From: Hyphomicrobiales bacterium
Lineage (GTDB): Bacteria; Pseudomonadota; Alphaproteobacteria; MED-G09
Length of the DNA stretch: 64,000 bases
Assembly (NCBI GenBank): GCA_028339975.1
Contig: JAOLDG010000004.1
Span: forward strand, 1 to 64,000
Reading direction: 5' to 3'
The notes under the pieces were generated by a model. It did no database searches, was not told the DNA's origin, and saw only the letters and a program-made list of their open reading frames with translations. The position numbers and the translations under genes are program-made. Positions 1 to 9,262 of the stretch are shown in pieces. Within the stretch, counting starts at the first letter, position 1. The number at the start of each line of letters is the position of its first letter.

Positions 1-18
1 AGAAGATATCGAAACTGT

Positions 19-94
19 TCCCCAGTAGCTCAGTTGGTAGAGCAATTGACTGTTAATCAATTTGTCGCTGGTTCGAGTCCGGCCTGGGGAGCCA
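19..94 (+). tRNA. tRNA-Asn (GTT)
   Basis: The full cloverleaf is visible. The acceptor stem TCCCCAG pairs with CTGGGGA, the anticodon stem ATTGA/TCAAT encloses loop CTGTTAA with anticodon GTT at 52-54, and the T-arm contains GGTTCGAGTCC. CCA is encoded at 92-94. The promoter would lie upstream of the window. Confidence 0.97.
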
Positions 95-145
95 ATTTAT
101 TTATTTTTTTATTTTAAATAGTTATGACATTTGTTATTATTAATT

Positions 146-376
146 ATGAAAAAATTAACATATATAACCTTGGTTGTTTTTACCCTCCCCTTGTTTCTGA
201 TAAGCTGTGCAAATGAATATGATGGCGGAATATATACAGGGAGCTCAATGTCAACAAATCCAACAATTGATAAATCCAAAGAAGAGCCCGAACTTTTTGA
301 TTCTAAAGAGGCTGTTGAAAAAAATGTTGCTGAGTCAGAAGTTGAAAAAATACCTAGTGAAGAAAATTATAAATAA
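146..376 (+). CDS. small predicted lipoprotein
   Basis: This 76-residue protein is not a family I recognise. The N-terminus is a lipoprotein signal: MKK, a hydrophobic stretch, then lipobox L-I-S-C with the acylated cysteine at residue 21. The mature part of about 55 residues is rich in Glu, Lys, Ser and Asn and looks disordered. I start at ATG 146; an in-frame TTG at 131 would add five residues before the lysines and is less likely. It should be anchored to the outer or inner membrane. It sits between tRNA-Asn and the lipid-modification trio in the same direction, 41 bases before the next gene, so cotranscription is possible. Confidence 0.6.
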   Translation: MKKLTYITLVVFTLPLFLISCANEYDGGIYTGSSMSTNPTIDKSKEEPELFDSKEAVEKNVAESEVEKIPSEENYK

Positions 377-417
377 CACCTGTTGTTTTAGTGTCATCTA
401 ACTTCAAGGAATTCTAA

Positions 418-1689
418 ATGAAATTTGCTATTGTTGGATCTGGAATTTCTGGTTTATCCATTGCAACCATTCTCTCACAAGATCATGAAGTTGTACTTTA
501 TGAGAAAGAAGATAGGTATGGCGGACACTCAAATACTGTAGAAATTAATTACAATAATGAAATCATCAATGTAGATACAGGGTTCATAGTTTTTAATAAA
601 TTAAATTATCCTAATTTAATAAAATTTTTTAAATATTTTTCAGTTAAGTATGAAGATAGCGACATGAGTCTATCAATAAAACATCAGGCATTAGATTTAG
701 AGTGGTCAGGCCAAAATCTAAAAACAATTTTTTCGAAGAAAAAACTTTTAAAAAAAATATCCTTTATATCTTCTATCATTCAAATATTAATTTTTAATTT
801 CCACATCAAATATCTTATTAACTATAAGTCTCTAGGTGAAGTATCCTTAAGAGAATGGCTAGAAAACAAACCTTATACAAAAGGTTTCCTTGAGCTATAC
901 CTCCTTCCAATGGCAGGTGCTATTTGGTCTATGCCCCCTGAGGATGTAATGAATTATCCAATAACATCTCTTTTTAATTTTTTTAATAATCATAAGTTAC
1001 TTCACAGTAAAAATGATAGGCCCCAGTGGTTAACGGTTTCAAAGGGAAGTATAAACTATGTGAATAAAATAATAAGATTCTTAGGAGCAAACCCAAGAGT
1101 TGAAACTTATAAAGATACTCAAATATTAAAGATAAAGAGAAGCGAGAACACAATTTTAATAGAGGATTCAAATAATAATCAAAATAAATTTGATCATATT
1201 ATTTTTTCCACAAACCCAACAAAGACATTAGAAATTTTAGAGGATGTTGATGAAAAAGAAAAAAATATTCTAGATAAGTTTTCAACAAACACAAACTTAG
1301 CCTACCTTCATAATGATGAAACATTAATGCCAAAACTAAAAAAGGTTTGGTCTTCGTGGAATGTAGTTGTTCCTGAGAAAAAACTAAAAAATATTTCAGT
1401 TACTTACTGGATGAATAAACTTCAGAATATTAAAAATAGTAAACCCCTTTTTCTTAGTCTAAATCCAATTATGCCTCCGAAAGAAAACAGTATATTTAAA
1501 GTCATTGAATACGAACATCCTATTTTTGATATTAAGGCGATTAATTCAAAGAAATTACTAAAAAATATTCAAGGATATAGGAATACATGGCATTGTGGTG
1601 CTTGGTCAGGAAATGGTTTCCATGAGGACGGGATTACATCAAGTGTAAATTTAGCAAAAGAATTTGATACAAAAATATTATGGGAATAG
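418..1689 (+). CDS. FAD-dependent amine-oxidase-like oxidoreductase
   Basis: The 423-residue flavoprotein begins with a Rossmann dinucleotide-binding motif (VGSGISGLS, residues 6-14), then an acidic strand end and a GG-rich linker (YGGHSNTV), the usual layout of the NAD(P)-binding Rossmann/amine oxidase family. A C-terminal segment with WHCGAWSGNGFHEDG resembles the closing FAD-contact motif of this group. ATG 418 follows AAGGAA. The gene overlaps the DUF1365 gene by 10 bases, and that gene overlaps a CfaS-like gene, so the three are translationally linked. The same trio recurs in many proteobacteria and is thought to modify unsaturated membrane fatty acids. The exact reaction here is inference. 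Confidence 0.85.
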   Translation: MKFAIVGSGISGLSIATILSQDHEVVLYEKEDRYGGHSNTVEINYNNEIINVDTGFIVFNKLNYPNLIKFFKYFSVKYEDSDMSLSIKHQALDLEWSGQNLKTIFSKKKLLKKISFISSIIQILIFNFHIKYLINYKSLGEVSLREWLENKPYTKGFLELYLLPMAGAIWSMPPEDVMNYPITSLFNFFNNHKLLHSKNDRPQWLTVSKGSINYVNKIIRFLGANPRVETYKDTQILKIKRSENTILIEDSNNNQNKFDHIIFSTNPTKTLEILEDVDEKEKNILDKFSTNTNLAYLHNDETLMPKLKKVWSSWNVVVPEKKLKNISVTYWMNKLQNIKNSKPLFLSLNPIMPPKENSIFKVIEYEHPIFDIKAINSKKLLKNIQGYRNTWHCGAWSGNGFHEDGITSSVNLAKEFDTKILWE

Positions 1690-2477
1690 AAAGCTCAATA
1701 TTTAATGGAATAGTTAGTCACTCAAGGCTTTTACCGAAAGTACACAATTTCTCTTACAAAGTTTACTCAATGTTATTTAATATTGATGAGCTAGAAACGA
1801 CACAAAAGGAATGTAAATTTTTTTCGTATAATAAGTTTAATCTATTTTCATTTTATTACAAAGATCATGGAGAAAAGGATGGATCCAATCCTAAAGAATG
1901 GATTTTAAAGATAGCAAAAAAAGAAGGTATTAACCCCTTAGGTCTAAAAATTTTTTGTTTATGCTACCCTAGGGTCCTTGGCTATGTTTTTAATCCAATC
2001 AGTGTTTGGTTTATTTATAGTAAAAATACCCTCAGAATGATTATTTACGAGGTTAGAAATACATTTGGTGAAGATCATTCATATGTTTTTAATTTAATCA
2101 ATGAATCTGAGAAACTTAATCACAAAAGTAAAAAGTTACTTCACGTATCACCATTTATAAATATGGACGGAAGGTATGAATTTTCTACTGATTTAAGCTC
2201 TGATCAAGTAAAGGTAATTATTAAAGAAATTTCAAATAACAAACACCTTTTGACAGCCTCCTTCATTGGAAAGGCAAAATCATTTAATGATAAAAATCTT
2301 TTTTTAAATTTTATTCTCTACCCAATGTTAACATTTAAAGTTATCTTTGGTATTCACTATCAAGCGTTAATTTTATGGTTAAAAAATATTAAATATGTTA
2401 AACATAAGAAATCAAAATATAATAAAATTTCCTATAAAAAAGAGTACACATTAAGAGATGATGAAAGCGATATTTAA
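1680..2477 (+). CDS. DUF1365 family protein
   Basis: This 265-residue protein matches the DUF1365 family by its opening (an H-S-R-x-x-P-x-x-H-x-F-x-Y-x-V-like segment near residues 14-29) and the conserved core CYPRVLGYVFNPISVW around residues 97-112, followed by a VRNTFGEDHSYVF-like segment. The family is nearly always found between an FAD oxidoreductase and a cyclopropane-fatty-acid-synthase homologue, as here. Its biochemical activity is not firmly established. The start overlaps the preceding stop by 10 bases and its end overlaps the next start by 20 bases. A hydrophobic segment near residues 208-232 could associate with membrane. Confidence 0.88.
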   Translation: MGIESSIFNGIVSHSRLLPKVHNFSYKVYSMLFNIDELETTQKECKFFSYNKFNLFSFYYKDHGEKDGSNPKEWILKIAKKEGINPLGLKIFCLCYPRVLGYVFNPISVWFIYSKNTLRMIIYEVRNTFGEDHSYVFNLINESEKLNHKSKKLLHVSPFINMDGRYEFSTDLSSDQVKVIIKEISNNKHLLTASFIGKAKSFNDKNLFLNFILYPMLTFKVIFGIHYQALILWLKNIKYVKHKKSKYNKISYKKEYTLRDDESDI

Positions 2478-3627
2478 AAAATATTTATCTAAAATTGGTA
2501 ATGAGATAAAAGTTGGGTCTCTAACAGTGATTCTTCCTAATGGCGAAACTCTTCTATTTTCAGGAGAGAAGGGATTAAAATCTGATCTTAAATTAAACTC
2601 ATATATGCCAGTTTTAAGAACTGTATTTGGTGGTCATCTAGGATTTGCGGAAAGCTATTTGAAGGGTGAATGGACTAGCTCAAATTTAGAATCTTTTTTA
2701 GAAATAATGGTTACAAATCTTCCAGATTCTTTTAATCCGAGAAGCAGATTGTTTGTTTTTTATAACAAAATTATTCATTTTTTTAGAGAAAATACAAAAA
2801 CCAGAGCAAAGAAAAATATTATGTATCATTACGACCTGGGTAATGATTTTTATAAAATTTGGCTAGATAAGACAATGACCTACTCTAGCGCTCTATTTAA
2901 AAAAGAAACAGATAACCTTAGTAAGGCTCAGGAAAATAAATACCAGCTTTTAATTGATCAGCTAGATATTCAAAAGCATCACAAAATCCTTGAGATAGGA
3001 TGCGGATGGGGAGGATTTGCTGAATACGCAGCAAAAACTATTGGATGTGAGATAAGGGGTATTACGATTAGCCCTAGCCAACTTAAATTTGCTAAATTGC
3101 GTATTAAAAAACAAGGATTAGCCGATAAGGTTTCTCTCGATCTATGCGATTATCGTGACCTAGAGGGAAAATATGATCGTGTCGTCTCAATAGAGATGAT
3201 TGAGGCTGTTGGAGAAAAATATTGGATAGATTATTTTAAGAAAATAAAAGAAGTCTTAACTAAAGACGGAATGGCAGGTATTCAGGTAATTCTAATAAAC
3301 AATAAAAGTTTTGAAAGATATAGTAAGTCAGTAGATTTTATTCAAAGGTATGTATTTCCAGGAGGAATGCTTCCTTCTCAAAATAAGCTAGATGAAAATT
3401 ATAAGAAAACAGGGCTAAAGGAAGTTAACTCTAGCTCATTTGGACAATCTTACGCAAAGACATTAGGTATTTGGCACAAAGATTTCGATAGGTCTATTTC
3501 ACTTATAAGAGAATTAGGTTTTGATTCTAAGCTAGAAAGGATTTTTAGATATTATTTCTCTTATTGTAAGGCTGGCTTTCAATCTAAAAAAATTGATGTT
3601 GTGCAAAAAATAATTAAATTAGCTTAA
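2458..3627 (+). CDS. cyclopropane-fatty-acyl-phospholipid synthase-like methyltransferase
   Basis: This 389-residue SAM-dependent enzyme should methylate or cyclopropanate double bonds of membrane phospholipid acyl chains. Visible marks are the [16 protein letters not shown] segment (about 122-137) typical of the CFA family, SAM-binding motif [11 protein letters not shown] (about 177-186), the [13 protein letters not shown] active-site region, and the C-terminal [12 protein letters not shown]. Two ATGs (2458 and 2461) are possible starts. Whether it makes cyclopropane rings or methylated/furan fatty acids cannot be told from sequence; the FAD and DUF1365 partners favour a multi-step modification. 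The TAA stop is interlocked with the TAA of convergent rplQ. Confidence 0.88.
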   Translation: MMKAIFKKYLSKIGNEIKVGSLTVILPNGETLLFSGEKGLKSDLKLNSYMPVLRTVFGGHLGFAESYLKGEWTSSNLESFLEIMVTNLPDSFNPRSRLFVFYNKIIHFFRENTKTRAKKNIMYHYDLGNDFYKIWLDKTMTYSSALFKKETDNLSKAQENKYQLLIDQLDIQKHHKILEIGCGWGGFAEYAAKTIGCEIRGITISPSQLKFAKLRIKKQGLADKVSLDLCDYRDLEGKYDRVVSIEMIEAVGEKYWIDYFKKIKEVLTKDGMAGIQVILINNKSFERYSKSVDFIQRYVFPGGMLPSQNKLDENYKKTGLKEVNSSSFGQSYAKTLGIWHKDFDRSISLIRELGFDSKLERIFRYYFSYCKAGFQSKKIDVVQKIIKLA

Positions 3628-4046
3628 GCTTCCAATTCTTCAAAATCTTTTTCAATAATAGGCCCTGAATCTTGACCAAGAGCCTCTGGATCCCTATCAA
3701 CCAACTCTATAACTGCCATGGGCGCAGAATCTCCATAACGAAAGCCTGCTTTCATTATTCTGGTATACCCACCATTTCTTTCTTTGTATCTTTCAGCAAG
3801 GGTATCGAAAACTTTGGAACCCCATTTATTTTCAGGTACTATCGAATATAACTTTCTTCTTGCGCTAAGATCGCCTTTTTTTCCAAGAGTGATTAATTTA
3901 TCAACATACGGAGCAAGTTCTTTAGCTTTAGGGAGCGTTGTTTTAATTTGCTCATGCTTAATTAGGGCAACCGCCATATTTGCTAAGAGAGCCTTTCTAT
4001 GGCTTGATGTTCTATTTAGTTTTCTTTTTGATACTTTATGGCGCAT
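3624..4046 (-). CDS. rplQ: 50S ribosomal protein L17 (bL17)
   Basis: This 140-residue basic protein starts [24 protein letters not shown], the diagnostic L17 N-terminus, and carries the alphaproteobacterial middle and an acidic C-terminal tail (EKDFEELEA). It is the last gene of the alpha operon, 15 bases after rpoA. There is no room for an intrinsic terminator after it, because its stop codon overlaps that of the convergent CfaS-like gene. Confidence 0.98.
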   Translation of the reverse strand: MRHKVSKRKLNRTSSHRKALLANMAVALIKHEQIKTTLPKAKELAPYVDKLITLGKKGDLSARRKLYSIVPENKWGSKVFDTLAERYKERNGGYTRIMKAGFRYGDSAPMAVIELVDRDPEALGQDSGPIIEKDFEELEA

Positions 4047-4061
4047 TTCTTTACCTATTAA

Positions 4062-5081
4062 TTAAAATTTATCGGATGCTTTTCTAGCAAGATCATCAAC
4101 ATTCTCCGGAGGCCAAGTAGGCACATCCATGCCAAGTGATAATCCCATCTCGGTTAAGACCTCTTTAATTTCGTTTAAAGATTTTCTACCAAAGTTTGGT
4201 GTTCGCAACATTTCATTCTCACTTTTAAGAATTAAATCTCCAATATAAACTATACTATCATTTTTAAGGCAATTTGCTGATCTAACTGACAGTTCTAGCT
4301 CATCAACCTTCTTAAGAAGAGCGGCATTAAATTCAAGTTCATTTTCATCTTCTTCAATAATTTCTTCTTCTGGTTCATCAAAGTTAATAAAAGGCATCAA
4401 CTGATCTTGAAGTATTCTCGCTGAAAATGCTACAGCGTCTTCTGGAGCCACAGAGCCATTAGTTTCAACTTCAAGTGTCAATCTATCATAATCAAGTGAT
4501 TCACCCTCTCTTGCGTTCTCAACGCTGTATGCAACATTAGTAACAGGACTAAAGAGACTATCAACTGGTATCATTCCAATAGGACTATCCTCATCACGAT
4601 TTTGTTCAGCAGGAACATAACCATTTCCTGTCTTAATAGATAATTCAATACGAATAGAGGAATTTTCATCTAAGGTACACAAAACCAGATCAGAATTAAT
4701 AACTTCAATATCGTCAGTTAAATTAATATCACCAGCTGTAACTACACCTGGGCCAGTTTTTTCAATAGTTAATCTTTTTATTCCAGAAAAATCTGCTCGG
4801 AATATTATTTTCTTAACACTTAAAACAATATCTGTAACATCTTCCCTTACACCATTTATTGAAGAAAATTCATGTAAAACACCATCAATTTTAATTCCAA
4901 AAACAGCAACACCCTGAAGAGATGATAGTAAAACCCTTCTTAGGGCGTTACCTAGTGTTGTCCCATAACCTCTCTCAAGAGGTTCAACGGTTATTTTAGA
5001 AAACTTTTCAGGATCCTTACCTGGATTAAGATTTATTTCACTTGGTTTTAAAAGTTCACGCCAATTTTTTTCAATAATCAC
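4062..5081 (-). CDS. rpoA: RNA polymerase alpha subunit
   Basis: This 339-residue protein nucleates assembly of the polymerase core. The N-terminal dimerisation domain (about 1-235) includes [20 protein letters not shown], the linker is strongly acidic ([14 protein letters not shown]), and the C-terminal domain has [22 protein letters not shown] and the [16 protein letters not shown] helix-hairpin segment that contacts DNA and activators. The start is GTG at 5081 behind GAGGTTAAT. It is the third gene after the candidate alpha-operon promoter. Confidence 0.99.
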   Translation of the reverse strand: MIIEKNWRELLKPSEINLNPGKDPEKFSKITVEPLERGYGTTLGNALRRVLLSSLQGVAVFGIKIDGVLHEFSSINGVREDVTDIVLSVKKIIFRADFSGIKRLTIEKTGPGVVTAGDINLTDDIEVINSDLVLCTLDENSSIRIELSIKTGNGYVPAEQNRDEDSPIGMIPVDSLFSPVTNVAYSVENAREGESLDYDRLTLEVETNGSVAPEDAVAFSARILQDQLMPFINFDEPEEEIIEEDENELEFNAALLKKVDELELSVRSANCLKNDSIVYIGDLILKSENEMLRTPNFGRKSLNEIKEVLTEMGLSLGMDVPTWPPENVDDLARKASDKF

Positions 5082-5123
5082 ATTAACCTCACAGTTTAAT
5101 TAATTCTTACTTAGATTTATATC

Positions 5124-5513
5124 TTATACACGACGTCTTTTAGGGGGACGACAACCATTATGCGGAATAGAAGTAACGTCCTTAATAGATGTTATTGTAA
5201 ATCCTATTGATTGAAGGGCCCTTAAAGCACTCTCTCTTCCAGACCCAGGCCCTTGAACTTCGACCTTTAATGTTCTAACACCCTGATCTTTTGCTTTTGC
5301 TCCAACGTCTTCGGCAGCCATTTGAGCAGCAAAGGGGGTTGATTTTCTTGAACCTTTAAATCCCATTAAACCTGCTGATGACCATGCTATAGCATCGCCT
5401 TTCTCATCAGAGATAGTAATCATTGTGTTATTGAAGGTAGAATTTACGTGAGCAACGCCATTTGGGATGTTTTTCTTATCACGACGCTTTACTCTTTTTT
5501 TATCATCAGCCAT
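5124..5513 (-). CDS. rpsK: 30S ribosomal protein S11 (uS11)
   Basis: This 129-residue protein of the 30S platform contains [16 protein letters not shown] and the conserved C-terminus [16 protein letters not shown]. The length is normal for the family. It lies between rpsM and rpoA with spacings of 25 and 42 bases, in the usual alpha-operon order. Confidence 0.98.
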   Translation of the reverse strand: MADDKKRVKRRDKKNIPNGVAHVNSTFNNTMITISDEKGDAIAWSSAGLMGFKGSRKSTPFAAQMAAEDVGAKAKDQGVRTLKVEVQGPGSGRESALRALQSIGFTITSIKDVTSIPHNGCRPPKRRRV

Positions 5514-5538
5514 TATTTTAAACCTAAAGTTGTAATAT

Positions 5539-5907
5539 TTATTTTTTCTTACCTGCTATTGATTTAGCAGGTCCTTTTCGAGTTCTTGCATTGGTATGAG
5601 TTCTCTGGCCTCTAACGGGCAACCCTTTTCTATGACGAAGACCCCTGTAATTACCTAGATCCATAAGTCTTTTAATATTTGTTGATACTTCCCTTCGAAG
5701 CTCACCCTCAACCTTGTAGTTACCCTCGATAATTTCTCTAATTTGTATGACCTCAGAATCAGTTAACTGGTTAACTCTTCTCTCTGAAGGTATGTTGGCC
5801 TTTTCACATATATCAGATGCAATTTTAGGACCAATGCCTCTGATATAGGTCAAACCTATGAATACTTTTTTATTGGTTGGTATATTTATACCTGCGATAC
5901 GTGCCAA
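5539..5907 (-). CDS. rpsM: 30S ribosomal protein S13 (uS13)
   Basis: This 122-residue protein of the 30S head contacts S19 and forms bridges to the 50S. It has [26 protein letters not shown] and the basic tail [19 protein letters not shown]. Alignment with the family puts the start at TTG 5907. A perfect Shine-Dalgarno AGGAGG (5913-5918 on the minus strand) lies five bases upstream, which decides the start. It is the first gene after the internal promoter at 5947-5974. Confidence 0.98.
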   Translation of the reverse strand: MARIAGINIPTNKKVFIGLTYIRGIGPKIASDICEKANIPSERRVNQLTDSEVIQIREIIEGNYKVEGELRREVSTNIKRLMDLGNYRGLRHRKGLPVRGQRTHTNARTRKGPAKSIAGKKK

Positions 5908-5939
5908 AAAAACCTCCTAAAAAAGCGAAACTATATAGA

Positions 5940-5974
5940 ATCGCGGATTATATGCTTGAAAACCAAACAGTCAA
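5940..5974 (-). promoter_or_regulatory. candidate promoter of rpsM-rpsK-rpoA-rplQ
   Basis: On the minus strand, TTGACT (5969-5974) is followed after 16 bases by a perfect -10 TATAAT (5947-5952), giving a predicted start near 5940, about 33 bases before rpsM. It lies in the 71-base adk-rpsM gap, the widest gap in the str-to-alpha gene run. The same -35 hexamer occurs before rpsL and tRNA-Tyr. Confidence 0.7.
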
Positions 5975-5978
5975 CAGA

Positions 5979-6557
5979 CTATTTCAGTTTAATTAAATTA
6001 TTTTTTATATCTTCTGAAACTTTAGATATATCATTCATCCCATTGATAACAATGAAGTTTTTATTGTTTGAATAATAAGATATCAAAGGCTCAGTCTGAT
6101 CAATGTACACTTGTAATCTTTTTTTCATTACTTGTAAATTATCATCTTCCCTTATTTCATTATTGTCATCCTTAGCTCTTCCCTCAATTCTCTTTTGAAG
6201 AACGGAAAAATCAACATCGATTTGTATAATCCCGTCAATGGAATCATTAGTTTCATTTAAAATAATATCTAAGGATTTAGCCTGAACTTCATTTCTAGGG
6301 TATCCATCTAAAATAAAACCATTCTCACAATCTTTCTCACTAACTCTTTCGTTGATTATTTCTAAAAGAAGGTTATCAGGAACATAATCTCCTCGTGCCA
6401 TAATTTCTTTAGCAGTAAGGCCTAGAGCTGTTTCATTCTTAACGGCCTCACGCAGCATATCCCCAGTTGATATGTGGGCAATATTAAACTCATTCTTTAT
6501 GAACGATGCTTGAGTTCCCTTCCCTGCCCCAGGAGGTCCTAAGAGGATAATTATCAT
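5979..6557 (-). CDS. adk: adenylate kinase
   Basis: This 192-residue cytoplasmic enzyme interconverts AMP + ATP with 2 ADP. It shows the P-loop GPPGAGKGTQ (about 7-16), the AMP-site segment HISTGDMLREAV, DGYPRNEVQAK, and R/D residues of a short LID (RAKDDNNEIREDD). It belongs to the short form lacking the zinc-binding LID insertion, common in alphaproteobacteria. Its start overlaps the secY stop as TAATG, so it is translationally coupled within the spc operon. Confidence 0.97.
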   Translation of the reverse strand: MIIILLGPPGAGKGTQASFIKNEFNIAHISTGDMLREAVKNETALGLTAKEIMARGDYVPDNLLLEIINERVSEKDCENGFILDGYPRNEVQAKSLDIILNETNDSIDGIIQIDVDFSVLQKRIEGRAKDDNNEIREDDNLQVMKKRLQVYIDQTEPLISYYSNNKNFIVINGMNDISKVSEDIKNNLIKLK

Positions 6558-7891
6558 TATCTTTTCCTACTTCCCAGTTTAGATTTTTTTAATAAACCTT
6601 CGTATTGGTGAGCAAATAAATACCCCTGAAACTGTGTCATGGTATCCATTGCAACGTTAACTATGATAAGAATCGATGTTCCACCAAAATAAAAAGGTAC
6701 AGCATAACGAGAAATTAAAAATTCAGGTAACAAACAAACTAGAACTAAATAAATAGAACCTACAACAGTCAGTCTAGTTAAAACATAATCAATATACTGA
6801 GCGGTTCTCTCGCCTGGCCTAACACCTGGAATAAAGCCACCCTGTTTTTTAAGGTTATCAGCTGTATCTTCAGGATTAAATACTATTGCAGTATAAAAAT
6901 AACAAAAGAAAACAATAAGACTTGCATAAATGATCATATATAATGGTTGCCCTCTTCCAAGGAGAGTAGTTACACTATTAACCCAATCAGGTCCTTGACC
7001 GGCAGAAAAATTAGCAATTGTAATAGGCATTAGGAGTAATGAGGAGGCGAATATTGCTGGAATAACCCCTGATGTATTAAGTTTTAAAGGAAGATGCGAG
7101 TTATCGCCTCCAAACATTTTATTGCCAACTTGCCTCTTAGGATACTGGACTAAAAGTCTCCTCTGAGCTCTTTCTATAAAGACAACAAAAGTAATCGTAG
7201 CTAAAACAAGCAATAAAAGACCGAACATTAGGCCTATTGATAGAGCGCCCTGTCTACCTAACTCTATTGTACCAAATAAAGCACTTGGTAATTCCGCAAC
7301 TATTCCTGCAAAAATTAGTAATGATATTCCGTTTCCAAGTCCATTAGATGTTATTTGTTCCCCTAGCCACATAAGAAAAATTGTTCCCCCAACAAGGGTT
7401 ATAACTGCAGAGACTTTAAAGAAAGCTCCCGGGTCTACAACAACTCCAGTAGCACCTTCCAGGCCGACAGCAATACCCCAAGCCTGAATAGTCGCAAGGA
7501 AAACTGTAGCATAACGAGTGTATTGATTGATCTGTCTTCTACCTCGCTCACCAGCTTCTTTTTTTAAGTAATTCAACGAGGGTACAACCGGTACAATTAA
7601 TTGTATAATAATTGAGGCAGTAATATAAGGCATTATCCCAAGAGAGAAGATAGCCATACGACCTACCGCACCCCCAGAAAACATATTAAATATTCCAATT
7701 ATTCCAGATTGATTTTGTTCAAATATTTGACGTAAAGCATCAATATCTATCCCAGGTAAGGGCAGGTATGTTCCAAACCTATACACAATAAGAGCTAGGA
7801 CTGTAAACCAAATCCTTTTACGAAGCTCAGTAGCACTTTTAAGGGCTGAGAGACTTATATTAGAAGCTAATTGTTCGGCAACTGAAGCCAT
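6557..7891 (-). CDS. secY: protein translocase channel subunit SecY
   Basis: This 444-residue integral membrane protein forms the Sec translocon with SecE (encoded at 31577) and SecG. About ten hydrophobic spans are visible. Conserved parts include GIMPYITASIIIQL (plug and second-span area) and the cytosolic loop GGFIPGVRPGERTAQYIDYVLTRLT between spans 8 and 9. It lies between rplO and adk in the classical order. Confidence 0.98.
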   Translation of the reverse strand: MASVAEQLASNISLSALKSATELRKRIWFTVLALIVYRFGTYLPLPGIDIDALRQIFEQNQSGIIGIFNMFSGGAVGRMAIFSLGIMPYITASIIIQLIVPVVPSLNYLKKEAGERGRRQINQYTRYATVFLATIQAWGIAVGLEGATGVVVDPGAFFKVSAVITLVGGTIFLMWLGEQITSNGLGNGISLLIFAGIVAELPSALFGTIELGRQGALSIGLMFGLLLLVLATITFVVFIERAQRRLLVQYPKRQVGNKMFGGDNSHLPLKLNTSGVIPAIFASSLLLMPITIANFSAGQGPDWVNSVTTLLGRGQPLYMIIYASLIVFFCYFYTAIVFNPEDTADNLKKQGGFIPGVRPGERTAQYIDYVLTRLTVVGSIYLVLVCLLPEFLISRYAVPFYFGGTSILIIVNVAMDTMTQFQGYLFAHQYEGLLKKSKLGSRKR

Positions 7892-7893
7892 TA

Positions 7894-8502
7894 TTATTTA
7901 TCTGCCGTTTCTTGCGTTGAAGATTCAGCAACCTCTTTATTTTTAATTTCCTTGTTATCTTGAGAAGGAGATTCTGTTTCAGCTTTTATTTCTTTTTTTT
8001 CAATGGGTAAGATATTTTTCTTTCTTACCCTCTTAACTTTTGGCTGTTCTAAAACTTCAATTTTACCACCAAGACTTTCAATAATCTTTACACAGGACTT
8101 AGTCGCTTTTGACAGAGATATTTCAATTTTTTCTTGAATTTCACCTTTATTAAGTAACTTTATCCCATCTTTACTTTTTTTAACAATCCCAGCTTCATTT
8201 ATTTCTTTTTCCGTAATTGGTTTAGAAACATCAATTAAACCCTTTTTTATAGCATTCTGAAGATTACCAAGTGTTAGCTCAGCAAACTCTTTCCTAGTAA
8301 AATTATTAAATCCTCTTTTAGGCAGTCTCATATGAATAGGCATTTGACCACCTTCAAAACCTTTTATAGCAACACCAGATCTTGATTTTTGACCCTTGTG
8401 ACCACGGCCAGCAGTTTTTCCTTTACCTGATCCAATTCCGCGTCCGACTCGAGTTCTCGTCTTTCTTGCGTTAGGATTATCTCTAAGTTCATTTAATCTC
8501 AT
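7894..8502 (-). CDS. rplO: 50S ribosomal protein L15 (uL15) with C-terminal extension
   Basis: The N-terminal 155 residues are ordinary L15: MRLNELRDNP, the glycine- and basic-rich GRGIGSGKGKTAGRGHKGQ, and GFEGGQMPIHMRLPKRGF. The usual length is about 145-160, but this protein is 202 residues. The extra tail after KVKRVRKKNILP is rich in Lys, Glu and Ser and looks disordered. The reading frame is clean up to a stop two bases before secY, so this is a real extension and not a misread stop. The protein is an early assembly factor of the 50S. Confidence 0.97.
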   Translation of the reverse strand: MRLNELRDNPNARKTRTRVGRGIGSGKGKTAGRGHKGQKSRSGVAIKGFEGGQMPIHMRLPKRGFNNFTRKEFAELTLGNLQNAIKKGLIDVSKPITEKEINEAGIVKKSKDGIKLLNKGEIQEKIEISLSKATKSCVKIIESLGGKIEVLEQPKVKRVRKKNILPIEKKEIKAETESPSQDNKEIKNKEVAESSTQETADK

Positions 8503-8506
8503 TTAA

Positions 8507-8695
8507 TTATTCCCCATCAACAATTTTAACAAGGTGACTGACTTTATTAATCATACCTCTTATAGAACTTGTATCATCAAGAACTCTTACTTTGTGCATC
8601 TTATTCAAACCAAGACCAATTAAAGTCTTTCTCTGATCAGGGCTTCTTCTCAAAGCACTTCCAGTTTGTTCTATTGTAATTTTTTTAGATGCCAT
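8507..8695 (-). CDS. rpmD: 50S ribosomal protein L30 (uL30)
   Basis: This 62-residue short bacterial L30 has the family core [24 protein letters not shown] followed by the [19 protein letters not shown] helix. It sits between rpsE and rplO with spacings of 9 and 4 bases. The family is absent from some reduced bacteria but is intact here. Confidence 0.96.
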   Translation of the reverse strand: MASKKITIEQTGSALRRSPDQRKTLIGLGLNKMHKVRVLDDTSSIRGMINKVSHLVKIVDGE

Positions 8696-8704
8696 TTTCT
8701 TACC

Positions 8705-9253
8705 TTATAGAGATACTTCGTTATCAGCGAGACGTTGGTTAATAACTTCACTTACTTTTTTTCCTCGTCTAGCAGCAACTTGCCTAGGGCTATTAACTTT
8801 TTTTAGAGCCATTATTGTAGCTCTTACCATATTGTACGGATTTGAAGAACCAATCGATTTAGCTACAACATCCTGAATTCCCAGAACTTCAAAAACTGCC
8901 CTCATTGGACCACCGGCAATTATTCCAGTTCCAGGAGGTGCAGATCTTATAATTACTTTACCAGCCCCATGACGACCTTCAATATCGTGGTGAAGGGTTC
9001 TTCCTTCTTTTAAGGGAACCTTAATCATCGTCGCTTTTGCAGAGTCTGTAGCTTTTTTAATAGCTTCAGGAACTTCACGAGCTTTACCATGCCCAAATCC
9101 TATATGACCTTTTTGATCACCAACAACAACAAGTGCTGCAAAACTAAATCTACGACCACCTTTAACAACAGTTGAAACTCTATTAATAAATACTAGACGA
9201 TCAATAAATTCACTATCTCTCTCGTCTCTGTGATTTTTTTCTTGTATAGACAA
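8705..9253 (-). CDS. rpsE: 30S ribosomal protein S5 (uS5)
   Basis: This 182-residue protein helps form the mRNA entry site and affects decoding accuracy. It contains the N-terminal RNA-binding segment [19 protein letters not shown] with the loop linked to spectinomycin binding, [23 protein letters not shown], and [13 protein letters not shown]. Length and position in the spc operon are normal. Confidence 0.98.
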   Translation of the reverse strand: MSIQEKNHRDERDSEFIDRLVFINRVSTVVKGGRRFSFAALVVVGDQKGHIGFGHGKAREVPEAIKKATDSAKATMIKVPLKEGRTLHHDIEGRHGAGKVIIRSAPPGTGIIAGGPMRAVFEVLGIQDVVAKSIGSSNPYNMVRATIMALKKVNSPRQVAARRGKKVSEVINQRLADNEVSL

Positions 9254-9262
9254 TAAATTCTC

